A stretch of DNA of 56,823 nucleotides, taken from contig NZ_JBFAKK010000024.1 in the NCBI RefSeq assembly GCF_040655735.1, positions 1 to 56,823 of the forward strand, read 5' to 3'. Shown in pieces: positions 8,037-16,480 of the stretch. This stretch comes from Phytomonospora sp040655735 (GTDB lineage Bacteria; Actinomycetota; Actinomycetes; Mycobacteriales; Micromonosporaceae). Made by a program: the position numbers and the translations under genes. Below the pieces are notes generated by a model. That model searched no databases. It saw only the letters and a program-made list of their open reading frames with translations, and was not told the origin of the DNA. The number at the start of each line of letters is the position of its first letter. Position 1 is the first letter of the stretch.

Positions 8037-10204
8037 GTCTGCGGCGCAGGTTCGAGGCCAAGGTCACCGACTGGGTGCGCAAGGGCCTGCGGGTGCGAAG
8101 TTCCGACGAGCTGGACGGCGACGAATTGGTCGACGTGCAGGCGATCGCGCGTCTGTACCTCGTACTCCATCGCGAACCGGTCTACGAAGCCGCCCTGGAT
8201 CACATCGTGCATGCCGTCGGCGCGCACTTCTCCGGCCGGGATCCGACCCCCTTGGTGCGCTGTCTGCTCGGGTGTCTGCTCGCCGAGGTCGCCGAACGGC
8301 ACCGGTCGTCGAACAGGGTCCCGGAGGCCGAGCGGACGCGACACCTGGCGGACACCTGGTTCTCGGACCGGCCTTCTCGGGCCGTTCTGCTCCTCATTTC
8401 CTCCCTGGCGGGGGCGACCCGGTCGCACGAGCTGCCGGGTCTCACCACGGCCGCTCTCGTGCGCGGTCTGCTGTTCCAGCTTGAGCGCTCGACGGACGTC
8501 GGCAAGGCGAAGCTCCTCGCCGCCTGCGCGCAGGCGGCGTTCTCGATCGGCGACGGCGATCTGCTCTCCGAGGTCGTCCACCGGCTCCAAGCGGCGGCGA
8601 CGTCGGCGGGGTATCGCGGTCTCGTCGAGTTCTACCGGTCCCGGATCAGCATGGCCTCGGGCAAGCTGGCGGATCGAGACGTCGCGATCGCGGCCCTCAA
8701 CGCGATCATGGCGAACCTTCCGAGGTCCGACCCCGCCTACGACGCCGTCGTGAGCCTCTACGCGCGGGTGGTCGACGCGACCCGGATCTCTCCGGAGTAC
8801 AGCGCCGAGGAGGGCAGCGCGATGAACCGGGCCGCGGTGGCGATGCAGCGGGAGGACTGGCCCGCGGCGGTTCGGTTGCTGGAGGAGACAGTCGCGGAGC
8901 TGGGTCCGAGTCCTCTTCGGGCGTCCATGCGGGCCTTCGCCGAGGTGTCACGGCTGGGCGAGGGCACTCTGGCGTCCACGGCCGCGCTGACGGCGTCCCT
9001 CGACCGGCTGGAACGCGACGACATATTGTCCGCACGATCGCTCATCCCGGTAGAGCAGACCTTCACGATGCTTCTCGGGCAGGCGATCGACATCTATGAG
9101 GCCGGCGACAGGTCGTCGCCCATCGCGCGGATCTCGGACTTCATGGGGGAATACCGCGGCGGTACCGCGATCGGCCGAAGCCGGAGCGAACTCGACCGGT
9201 TCCGCGGGGACGCCATGGCCGACCTGACACTGTCGGAACTGCTCACGCAGATCCACCCCGACGCCGCATCCACGCTCGACCACTTCCCGGACTACGGCAA
9301 GGTGTGGGTCGACCTCGTCAAGATGCCGAAGGCCCTGATGCTGGTCACGGTGGTGGCCGTCGCGGGATCTCCTCCGCTGGTCCGCCGGGTGCCGCTCACC
9401 AAGCAGGAGACGGCTCTGCTGATCGACTGCATGGGAGCCGAATCCGAGGACGTCGACCAGGACGCGGTCGAGCGGCTCTCCGCCTTGATCTTCGTCGACG
9501 TCCCCAGCGGCGAAGTAGGCCAGAACCTCATCGTCATCCCCGACCGCCTCACCTGGAGCCTGCCGTGGCCGAGGCTGGCGCCGCAGGGCACCAAGGAGAT
9601 CTTCACGTCGATCTCCCTCCAGAGCGCCGCCAGACTCGCGCCGGTGCCCCGACGGGAGGTCGCCCGCGTCATCGGGATCTTCGACAGCCGCGGCCTTCGA
9701 GGCTCGGCACTCGAACTGTCGAGGCTGCTGGCCCTGCACGCCTCAGGAGCGATCCGGTTCACCCAGGTGCACACGATCGCCGAGCTGGCGTCAACGCTGG
9801 AGACCGGTGAGTTCGACCTGCTCACCGTCGGAGTCCACGGCGAGTCCGGCGACGGCTTCGAGTACCGGCTGCTCTTCCCCGAAGGCCCGTCGTCGCCCAC
9901 CGCGCTGCTGAACATGCGCCTGCCCCCGAGGGTCGTGCTGGGCAGCTGCTGGTCGGCCAAGGCGAACGCCCGAACGGACACGCTCACCACCGCGCTGGTC
10001 TGCCTGCTGGCGGGAAGCTCACAAGTCATCGGCGGGCTCTGGGACATCAACGACGTGGTCGCCGGCGAGATGCTCGCCGAGGTCTACGACCGCTACGCCG
10101 AAGGCCTTCCCCTCGCCCGGGCCATGCGGAACGCGCACCTCGGTCTGAGCGACACGCGGCAGCGGCTCTCCGGAGGGCTCACCATCTTCGGGCGACCCGA
10201 CTAG
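8033..10204 (+). CDS. CHAT-domain caspase-like protease effector
   Basis: 723 residues from GTG at 8033, which overlaps the upstream stop; the frame stays open to 6800 but runs antisense through another gene. The N-terminal ~450 residues are alpha-helical and TPR-like (repeated ALxxI/LLEE patterns). The C-terminal ~280 residues are a CHAT domain with the catalytic His in VGVHGE (H602) and Cys in LGSCWS (C639), ending in the typical SQVIGGLWDINDVVAGEML segment. CHAT proteases act as caspase-like executioners in several bacterial immune and toxin systems. Both catalytic residues are present, so the enzyme is likely active. No NTPase sensor such as a STAND protein is fused or adjacent, so the trigger must come from the TPR part or the small partner. 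Confidence 0.88.
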   Translation: MSLRRRFEAKVTDWVRKGLRVRSSDELDGDELVDVQAIARLYLVLHREPVYEAALDHIVHAVGAHFSGRDPTPLVRCLLGCLLAEVAERHRSSNRVPEAERTRHLADTWFSDRPSRAVLLLISSLAGATRSHELPGLTTAALVRGLLFQLERSTDVGKAKLLAACAQAAFSIGDGDLLSEVVHRLQAAATSAGYRGLVEFYRSRISMASGKLADRDVAIAALNAIMANLPRSDPAYDAVVSLYARVVDATRISPEYSAEEGSAMNRAAVAMQREDWPAAVRLLEETVAELGPSPLRASMRAFAEVSRLGEGTLASTAALTASLDRLERDDILSARSLIPVEQTFTMLLGQAIDIYEAGDRSSPIARISDFMGEYRGGTAIGRSRSELDRFRGDAMADLTLSELLTQIHPDAASTLDHFPDYGKVWVDLVKMPKALMLVTVVAVAGSPPLVRRVPLTKQETALLIDCMGAESEDVDQDAVERLSALIFVDVPSGEVGQNLIVIPDRLTWSLPWPRLAPQGTKEIFTSISLQSAARLAPVPRREVARVIGIFDSRGLRGSALELSRLLALHASGAIRFTQVHTIAELASTLETGEFDLLTVGVHGESGDGFEYRLLFPEGPSSPTALLNMRLPPRVVLGSCWSAKANARTDTLTTALVCLLAGSSQVIGGLWDINDVVAGEMLAEVYDRYAEGLPLARAMRNAHLGLSDTRQRLSGGLTIFGRPD

Positions 10205-10325
10205 ATCGACGTCAGGCGCGGCGCTCGACGTCGCTTCCGTGCGCCTGTCGGCGGCTCTTCCTCCGACAACGCCCGTCAGAACGCGCCGTACACCCCGACC
10301 AACGCGCCGCACCGGTTCGTCGGCA

Positions 10326-12101
10326 TCACGCCGGCGGAGCCGGTGCCGCCGTGCGGCGCCCACCGAGCAGGATCTCGAGGTAGTCGCCTTCTCCGGCAAG
10401 GATCGGGCTGAGGTGCCGGGGCGGGATCGCGAAGGCGTCAACGGTGGCCAGAGCCGTCTCGACGAGGGCATCGGCGAGGCGGAGGCGAGCGTGTCCCGCC
10501 GCCTTGACCTGATCGGGAGTGCCGGCGCCGGTTCGCAGGATCTCACCGGCGCGGCGATCGATCCAGGTGCAGGCGTGGAACGCGGCCAGCCGGGACATGC
10601 CTTCGCGGTCGGCGGGATCGGCGGCTTGGACGGCGTCGGTGAAGGCCTGGAGAACGACGCGGTCGGCGTAAGCCGTCGCGGCGCGCAGCGCGAGGTCGAG
10701 GTGGTCGTTCCAGGCGGTGAACTCGTCCTCGCCACGACCGCGGGCCGCGTTGAGCCCGGCGGCCAGGCTCGTCCTCAAACGGTTCTCGGTGGCGGTGGCG
10801 AGCAACAGCCACCCCTGCGGCTCGGTGATGTCCACATCGGCCGTGTCGGGGGCCGGATGATCGCCGTCGGCGATCATCGTACGGGCGGTGTCGAGGAGTA
10901 TGAGCTGGTTGTCGCCTCCGGCGGAGACGTAGGCGTCGAGGAGGCCGTGGTAAGCCGTGTACCGGTTCGTCGCCACGCTCGCCATTGCTCCGCATCGGGC
11001 CCGGCATGTGCCGACCAGATTCAGGGCGGTGTCAACGGCTGTCGCCTTGAGCAGGGGAAGTTCTAGGTCCACCGCGGACCACGGCGCCCACCCCATCCCG
11101 GTGTCCCCCGTGCGGGCGGCCGCGATGTCGGGCTGTTCGAACCGCTCGGTGATCACGGTCAACGCGACGCTGTCGGCGAGAGCGGCGAACAGCGCCAGCT
11201 GCTGGTTGCGGAAGGCGATCACCGGTGAGTCCGGAGCAAGCGGGCCCGCGGTGGTTCGACGGTAGGAGTACCGAAGCGCCATGGTCACCGCGGCCCGGGA
11301 GATCCCCGCCGAGGCGGCGACGATCGCGCGCCATACCGGGCGGCTCATCGCCAGGGAACGCCGGAGCCGGCCGGCGATGGAACCCTCCGGGTCGGTGAAG
11401 GTCCCGTGCTCGTCGATCGCGGCCTCGCCGCGCAGCCAGTGCCCGTAGGGAACGGGGACATGGTCGAAGGTGACGGTGGCGTAGTCATGCGGAAGGCCGG
11501 TGGCTTCTTCGGTGGGTTCGATGGCCACGCCCGCCCGTACGCCCTCATCGGTCCGGACGTCGAGGTGGAACGGGAACACCCCTCCGTCACGACCGTCGAC
11601 GCGCAGTCGGGCGAAGACGACCGCGGTCTTAGGTGTGGCGGAATCGGCGGCGGCGGGGAACTTGGCGGCGGCGGGTTCCGGCGTGTGGAGAATGAACCGG
11701 CGGCCGTCGTGGTCATAGATCGCCTCGGTGGCCGTCGCGAGGTGACTGCCGCTGCGGCCGGCCTCGGTCAGTAGCAGCACGCCGACGCTGTCCATCTTTT
11801 CGAGCCGGCTGAGGCAATCGGCGGTCTCGGGGTTGCCGGCGCCGAGATCGGTCACAAAGCCGAGGCACAGCGGGTAGTGCAGGATCATCGCGTGGAAGAG
11901 GACCGGGTCGACGACGGCCGCCGCTGCGAACAGCGCGTTCATGCGCGCGCGGTCGATGAGCAGCGCGGCGCCTGAACCGATCGCCGCGTTGACGTGACGA
12001 AGGCGCTCGTATGTGAGGCGGTGGCGTTCGGCCGCGGTCAGACCGGGGCGCTGCTCGAACAGCTCGTTGTCGAAGATCCGCCAGACGGAGTCGATTGGCA
12101 T
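10326..12101 (-). CDS. Acyl-CoA oxidase/dehydrogenase-family flavoenzyme
   Basis: 591 residues from ATG at 12101. An ATG at 12107 is also in frame, but the GGAAGG site is then too close. Length and layout follow the acyl-CoA oxidase type: an N-terminal helical domain, a middle beta domain with the FAD-contacting segment VLLLTEAGRSGSHL, and a helical C-terminus. It would introduce a 2,3 double bond into an acyl thioester and pass electrons to oxygen or ETF. It begins 13 bases after the KASIII stop and is the last gene of the seven-gene biosynthetic operon. This suggests it desaturates the operon's acyl product or a precursor. Substrate and carrier (CoA or ACP) are not deducible. Confidence 0.82.
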   Translation of the reverse strand: MPIDSVWRIFDNELFEQRPGLTAAERHRLTYERLRHVNAAIGSGAALLIDRARMNALFAAAAVVDPVLFHAMILHYPLCLGFVTDLGAGNPETADCLSRLEKMDSVGVLLLTEAGRSGSHLATATEAIYDHDGRRFILHTPEPAAAKFPAAADSATPKTAVVFARLRVDGRDGGVFPFHLDVRTDEGVRAGVAIEPTEEATGLPHDYATVTFDHVPVPYGHWLRGEAAIDEHGTFTDPEGSIAGRLRRSLAMSRPVWRAIVAASAGISRAAVTMALRYSYRRTTAGPLAPDSPVIAFRNQQLALFAALADSVALTVITERFEQPDIAAARTGDTGMGWAPWSAVDLELPLLKATAVDTALNLVGTCRARCGAMASVATNRYTAYHGLLDAYVSAGGDNQLILLDTARTMIADGDHPAPDTADVDITEPQGWLLLATATENRLRTSLAAGLNAARGRGEDEFTAWNDHLDLALRAATAYADRVVLQAFTDAVQAADPADREGMSRLAAFHACTWIDRRAGEILRTGAGTPDQVKAAGHARLRLADALVETALATVDAFAIPPRHLSPILAGEGDYLEILLGGRRTAAPAPPA

Positions 12102-12114
12102 GGTCATCCTTCCT

Positions 12115-13104
12115 TCAGGGCGCCCAGCGCAAGAGGGCGCTGCCCCAGGTCATTCCGGCGCCGACGGCGATGGCGAGGATCCGGTCCCCCGGTTTGATCC
12201 GCCCGTTCCTCTTTGCCTCGGCCAGCGCGGACGGGATGGAGGCGGCGCCGATGTTCCCGAGCGTCTCGCCGATGATCACGACTCGTTCCATGGGCAGCCC
12301 GATCTCGCCGGCGAACCTCTGCAGTGCGCGCGGATTCGGCTGGTGCGGGACCAGGAGGTCGATGTCATCGAGGGTGAGTTCATGGTCGTCGAGGACCTGG
12401 TCGACCAGCCGGGGAAAGCGGTCCTCCATGACGCCGCGCACGGCGCGGCCGTCCATGGTGATGTGGTGCGCCCCGCTGTCGACGGACTCGCGGCTCGACG
12501 GAAGGCGGCTGCCGCCCGCCGGGATGAGGACGTGGTCGGCGAGGGTCCCGTCGGCGCCGAGTGTGACCGAAGCGATGCCGTATCCATCGGGCACGGCCGA
12601 CACGACGGTCGCACCGGCGCCGTCGCCGAAAAGGACGGCCGTGGCACGGTCGCGCGGGTCGAGGAAACGGGTGTAGACCTCGACTCCGATGACGAGCGCA
12701 CAGGCGGCCGGGGACTCGGCGGCGAGCCAGTCCCGTGCGACTCGCAGGCCGTAGAGGTAGCCGGCGCAGGCGGCGCCGACATCGAGAACCGCGATGTCCC
12801 TGACGCCGAGCAGCGCCTGGACGCGGCAGGCGGTGGACGGGCCCAGCTCATCGGGCGTGGAGGTGCCGACGATGATCAGCCCGATCTCGCCGATGTCTCG
12901 CCCGGCGTCGGCCAGCGCTCGCCGAGCCGCTTCCGCGGCGAGGTCGGAGGAGGCGTGCGCGGGCGGCGTCCGCCGTCGCTGCCGAATGCCCGTATAGCGC
13001 TCGATCCAGTCGGGATCCACGTCCAGCTCGGCGGCGATCTGGTCGTTTCCGACCACGAGGTCGGGCGCGAAAGCTCCGACGCCGGTGATCCCCCAGGCCG
13101 TCAC
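12115..13104 (-). CDS. Beta-ketoacyl-ACP synthase III (KASIII/FabH-like)
   Basis: 329 residues from GTG at 13104, overlapping the stop of the KS-beta-like gene (GTGA). The thiolase-fold triad is complete: C113 in VGAACAGYLYGL, H254 in PHQPNPRAL and N284 in LGNIGAAS. KASIII enzymes condense an acyl-CoA starter with malonyl-ACP. In secondary pathways they choose the starter unit, or act as a late acyl transferase when the sequence diverges. A starter role fits the co-encoded ACP and KS pair. Primary-metabolism fabH normally sits with fabD and fabF; here the neighbours are pathway-specific, so this is likely a dedicated copy. Confidence 0.88.
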   Translation of the reverse strand: MTAWGITGVGAFAPDLVVGNDQIAAELDVDPDWIERYTGIRQRRRTPPAHASSDLAAEAARRALADAGRDIGEIGLIIVGTSTPDELGPSTACRVQALLGVRDIAVLDVGAACAGYLYGLRVARDWLAAESPAACALVIGVEVYTRFLDPRDRATAVLFGDGAGATVVSAVPDGYGIASVTLGADGTLADHVLIPAGGSRLPSSRESVDSGAHHITMDGRAVRGVMEDRFPRLVDQVLDDHELTLDDIDLLVPHQPNPRALQRFAGEIGLPMERVVIIGETLGNIGAASIPSALAEAKRNGRIKPGDRILAIAVGAGMTWGSALLRWAP

Positions 13105-14153
13105 GACCCGCACCGCACCACGAGCGCCGACGCGAGTCCGTACCTGTCGATCGAGGTGACGACGATCGGCCGACCGCTGGACTCGGGGCTGCCGGCGGCC
13201 AGTTCCAGCAAGGCGAGCAGCTGGAATCCGGCGCTCGCCGCCGAGGTGTCGCCGACTGCCTCGTGTGCCCTGATCCGGCGCGATCCGGCCGGACCGAAGA
13301 CCTCTCGAAGTGCACGGTTCTCGCCTTCTTCGAGACCGTCCAGGGCGCCGTTCCCGGCGACGGCCCACACCTCGCCGGGCGGTACACCCGCGTCCCGGAC
13401 GGCGCTTCGGATGCACCGGGTGATGCCCTCCTCGGGGGCATCGAGCTCGCAGAGTTCGGTGCGGGCCGCCAGGAGGCTCGGCCGTGCGGGGTCGATGCGG
13501 CGCGACAGGTGGAACATCACGCAGCCCTCGGCGACGGGGATCGACTCGACACATGCGGCACGCGCCCGCCATTCGAGCCAAGCCCGCTGAGGGCTGTCCT
13601 CCTCGCTCGCGCCGCACAGCACGTGCTCGGCGCGACCCGACCGGAGCATTCGTGCCGCGTAGATCAGGCCGAGCGCGACGGCGTTGCGGCCGCCGGCGAC
13701 GGTGACGTTGGGTCCGGTGATCTCGTGCCAGATCGCGCACTGACCGGCCGCGTAGTTCATGACCGTGACCGGGAACTTCCCCGGATTCACCAGGTACGGC
13801 TTGGCACCGGACAGCGTGGAGGCGGTGAAGTCCATGATGGAGCCGACGCTGCCGGTGGTCGTGCCGAGGATGACCGCCGTGCGGGCGCGGTCGAGGTCGG
13901 GCCCGGCGGCCTTGAGAAGGCGACCGGTTGTCGCGATGGCCAGGCTCGTCGCGCGGTCCATGCTGCGCGTGCCCCTGGCGCCGAGTTCAGCGCGGACATC
14001 GAAACCGGCGGCGCGGAAGACGCCGGGCGGTGGGGTTCGGGGAGGGTCGTGCTGAGCGATCGGCGACCGGCCGGACTCCCTCGCCGCCGCAACGGCGCCG
14101 GGTTCGGATCCGAGCACCGACCAGGACGCCGACCCGTCGATGCCGAGCCTCAC
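13101..14153 (-). CDS. Catalytically dead ketosynthase (KS-beta/chain-length-factor-like)
   Basis: 350 residues from GTG at 14153, coupled by GTGA overlaps on both sides. It has the thiolase/KS fold (TTTGSVGSIMDF, NYAAGQCAIWHEITGPN), but the cysteine position after GPNVTV is R156. The first histidine motif reads AGNGAL and the second GDTSAA, so all three catalytic residues are replaced. Inactive KS paralogues beside an intact KS are the hallmark of KS-beta (chain-length factor) subunits in type II polyketide synthases. This one uses a replacement other than the usual glutamine, and is shorter than a typical ~400-residue CLF. It should heterodimerise with the adjacent KS-alpha and set the chain length; that role is inference. 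Confidence 0.8.
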   Translation of the reverse strand: MRLGIDGSASWSVLGSEPGAVAAARESGRSPIAQHDPPRTPPPGVFRAAGFDVRAELGARGTRSMDRATSLAIATTGRLLKAAGPDLDRARTAVILGTTTGSVGSIMDFTASTLSGAKPYLVNPGKFPVTVMNYAAGQCAIWHEITGPNVTVAGGRNAVALGLIYAARMLRSGRAEHVLCGASEEDSPQRAWLEWRARAACVESIPVAEGCVMFHLSRRIDPARPSLLAARTELCELDAPEEGITRCIRSAVRDAGVPPGEVWAVAGNGALDGLEEGENRALREVFGPAGSRRIRAHEAVGDTSAASAGFQLLALLELAAGSPESSGRPIVVTSIDRYGLASALVVRCGS

Positions 14154-15382
14154 GCGGGGGCCTCCTCTCGTGAAGACGGCCGGCGCAGGAGCAGGACGGC
14201 GTTGTTCCCGCCGAAGGCCAGCCCGTTGTTCTGGACGATGTCGAGCGGTGCGGGCCTGCCGACGTTCGGCACACAGTCGATCGGACACTGCGGGTCGGTG
14301 CGGATGTGGTTGATGGTCGGGGGCAGAAACCGTGCTTCGAGGGCGATGATCGCGGCGATCGCGGCGATCGCGCTGGCCGCTCCCATCGCGTGGCCGATCA
14401 TCGACTTGATGGAGATCGTGGGCGGTGGCCGGTCACCGAAGACCTGTCGAATCGCGGCGACCTCGGTGACGTCGTTGACCGGGGTGCCGGTCCCGTGCGC
14501 CGAGATCAGGTCGACGTCCCCGGCTTCGATTCCGGCGTCGTCGTGCGCCAGTCGTATGCACGCCGCCACGCTGTCGCTGTCGGGGGCGACCGGATGCCTG
14601 GCATCGCAGCCGACACCGAAGCCGATGACTTCGGCGTGGACGGTCGCATCGCGGGCCCTGGCGTGTTCGAGGTCTTCGAGGACGAGAATCCCGGCGCCCT
14701 CACCGGTGAGGATGCCGCTGCGATGGGCGTCGAAGGGGCGGCAGGCGTCGGCGGCGATGGTGCCGACTCGGTAGAAGCCGCTGAACAGCTTCCGCGACAG
14801 TGCCTCCGCACCGCCGCACAGGGCCACATCGGCGTCCCCGCAGCGGATGGCGTCGAAGGCGTATCCGATGGCGTAGTTGCCCGCCGCGCATGCGGTGCCG
14901 ATCGGTACGGGCTCGATGGAGGCGAGCCGCAGGTCCCTGGCGATGCTCAGCGGAAGCTGCACGGGCGAGTACCGGCGCGCTTCTTCGATCCCCACGGTGT
15001 TGAAACCGGCCATGGTCCTGGCGGTGAGGTCGTCGAGTTCGGCCGCCTCACCATCGCAGGTTCCCACCGCGATCGGGACTCGCTGCCGGCGGAGGTCTTC
15101 CGGTGTCAACCGCGCGTCGGCGAGGGCGAGCCCAGCCGCGGCGACGGCGAATCCGGCGGCGCGGCCGATCGAGTGCGGATCGACGTGCTCGCACCACTCG
15201 CGTGGGTCGAAGTCGGCGATTTCGCAGGCGTCGGCATGGTCGAATCCGGTGGTGTCGAAGGAGGTGATCGGGCGCTGGCCGCTGCGGCCGGACAGTATCG
15301 CCTTCCCGAACGCGTCTCGTCCCACTCCGATGCAGCTGACCGGACCGAGTCCCGTGACCACCACGCGCCGGCGCGGCGTCAC
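14150..15382 (-). CDS. Ketosynthase alpha (FabF-like condensing enzyme)
   Basis: 410 residues from GTG at 15382, overlapping the ACP stop. The Cys-His-His triad is intact: C165 in IGTACAAGNYAIG, H296 in SAHGTGTPVND and H331 in KSMIGHAMGAAS. The enzyme performs decarboxylative Claisen elongation on ACP-bound chains. It is followed directly by the catalytically dead paralogue, giving the KS-alpha/KS-beta order of type II polyketide synthases. The resemblance is to FabF-like KSs of reducing type II systems as much as to aromatic ones, and no cyclase or aromatase is encoded nearby. Confidence 0.9.
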   Translation of the reverse strand: MTPRRRVVVTGLGPVSCIGVGRDAFGKAILSGRSGQRPITSFDTTGFDHADACEIADFDPREWCEHVDPHSIGRAAGFAVAAAGLALADARLTPEDLRRQRVPIAVGTCDGEAAELDDLTARTMAGFNTVGIEEARRYSPVQLPLSIARDLRLASIEPVPIGTACAAGNYAIGYAFDAIRCGDADVALCGGAEALSRKLFSGFYRVGTIAADACRPFDAHRSGILTGEGAGILVLEDLEHARARDATVHAEVIGFGVGCDARHPVAPDSDSVAACIRLAHDDAGIEAGDVDLISAHGTGTPVNDVTEVAAIRQVFGDRPPPTISIKSMIGHAMGAASAIAAIAAIIALEARFLPPTINHIRTDPQCPIDCVPNVGRPAPLDIVQNNGLAFGGNNAVLLLRRPSSREEAPA

Positions 15383-15621
15383 CGACCTTCCTTGTCGAGC
15401 AGGGCGAAGATCTCTGCGAGGGTGACCGGCGGCTGTGTGGGGTCCATGGCGAGGCCGTAGTCGGATTCGAGCACGGCCGCGACTTCTGCGAGCGTGAGGG
15501 AGTCGGCGTCGAGATCGTCCTGGAAGTGGGTCGTGGGGGTCAGCTGGTCCGCTTCGACTTCGAGGATGCCAGCGATCAGTTCGGTCACCTCGGCCAGGCG
15601 GGTCTCGTCAACGCTTGTCAT
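15379..15621 (-). CDS. Acyl carrier protein
   Basis: 80 residues from ATG at 15621. The phosphopantetheine site is S41 in DDLDADSLTLAEV, with the acidic helix II typical of ACPs. It starts 10 bases after the ketoreductase stop and overlaps the KS-alpha start (GTGA). No phosphopantetheinyl transferase or malonyl-CoA:ACP transacylase is encoded in the window, so these must be supplied by fatty acid synthesis or elsewhere. Confidence 0.92.
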   Translation of the reverse strand: MTSVDETRLAEVTELIAGILEVEADQLTPTTHFQDDLDADSLTLAEVAAVLESDYGLAMDPTQPPVTLAEIFALLDKEGR

Positions 15622-15631
15622 CGCGTGATCC

Positions 15632-16465
15632 TCAGTCTCTGGTGGAGATTCGTCCGAGAGGGAGCAGGCCCGTGAGGGCGGAGCCTCCAGGTTGGGCCAG
15701 CAGTCCGCCGTCGAGGGTCAAAACAGCACCGGTGACAAGGGCGGATGCCTCTGCGGCCAGGTACACGGCGGCACCGGTGATGTCCTCGGGGCTGCCCCAG
15801 CGGTGCAGTGGCACGTCGCCGGTGAGGGCGGCCGACACGTCGGGGTGACCGGAGAACTTCTCGGTGAGGTCGGTGGTGACCCAGCCGGGGGTCAGGGCGT
15901 TCACGCGCACGCCGTGCTGAGCCCACTCCACCGCCAGGGACCGCGTCAATGAAACCGTCGCGGCCTTCACCGCCGCGTAATGCGACAGCATCGGCACACC
16001 GGCGAGGCCGGCCGCCGACGACATGTTGATCACCGATCCGCCGGCAATGGAGATCAGGTGCGGCGCGATCCGCCGCAGTACCCGGACCGTGGAGATGAGG
16101 TTGCCGGTCCAGACCTGGGCCCAGTCCTCGTCGGTGAGTTCCAGGAAGGGGCCGACGTGCGACATTCCACCGGCGTTGTTGACCACAATGGACAGGCCTG
16201 GGAAGCGTTGCAGCGCCTGTTCGACGGAGGCGTCGATCTGTGCGGGATCCTCGAGGTCGCAGGTGAGCACGAGAGCCTCCCGGCCCGCCTTCTTCACCTC
16301 GGCCGACACGTCGTCGAGCAGGTCGGTGTCGCGCGCCAGAAGCGCCACGTCGGCGCCGGCACCGGCCAGCGCCAAGGCCACCGCGCGCCCGATTCCACGC
16401 GACGCGCCGGTGATCAGCGCGCTCTTACCGTTGAGCCCGAAGGCATTGAGAGAGTCGGAGGGCAT
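15632..16465 (-). CDS. FabG-like SDR ketoreductase
   Basis: 277 residues. Classical short-chain dehydrogenase: cofactor loop TGASRGIG (residues 20-27), NNAGG (96-100), catalytic S149/S150 in NMSSAAG, and Y163-x-x-x-K167 in YAAVK. It probably reduces the beta-keto group on the ACP-bound chain with NADPH. The presence of an ACP-linked reductase and absence of cyclases argue for a reduced rather than aromatic product. It lies 15 bases downstream of the AfsA-like gene and 10 bases upstream of the ACP. Confidence 0.88.
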   Translation of the reverse strand: MPSDSLNAFGLNGKSALITGASRGIGRAVALALAGAGADVALLARDTDLLDDVSAEVKKAGREALVLTCDLEDPAQIDASVEQALQRFPGLSIVVNNAGGMSHVGPFLELTDEDWAQVWTGNLISTVRVLRRIAPHLISIAGGSVINMSSAAGLAGVPMLSHYAAVKAATVSLTRSLAVEWAQHGVRVNALTPGWVTTDLTEKFSGHPDVSAALTGDVPLHRWGSPEDITGAAVYLAAEASALVTGAVLTLDGGLLAQPGGSALTGLLPLGRISTRD

Positions 16466-16480
16466 GAAGGTGGTCCTTCC

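Noticed and set aside
12115..15382. Aromatic type II polyketide synthase
   Set aside because: No cyclase or aromatase in the operon, and the presence of an acyl-CoA oxidase and KASIII points to reduced acyl chains instead.
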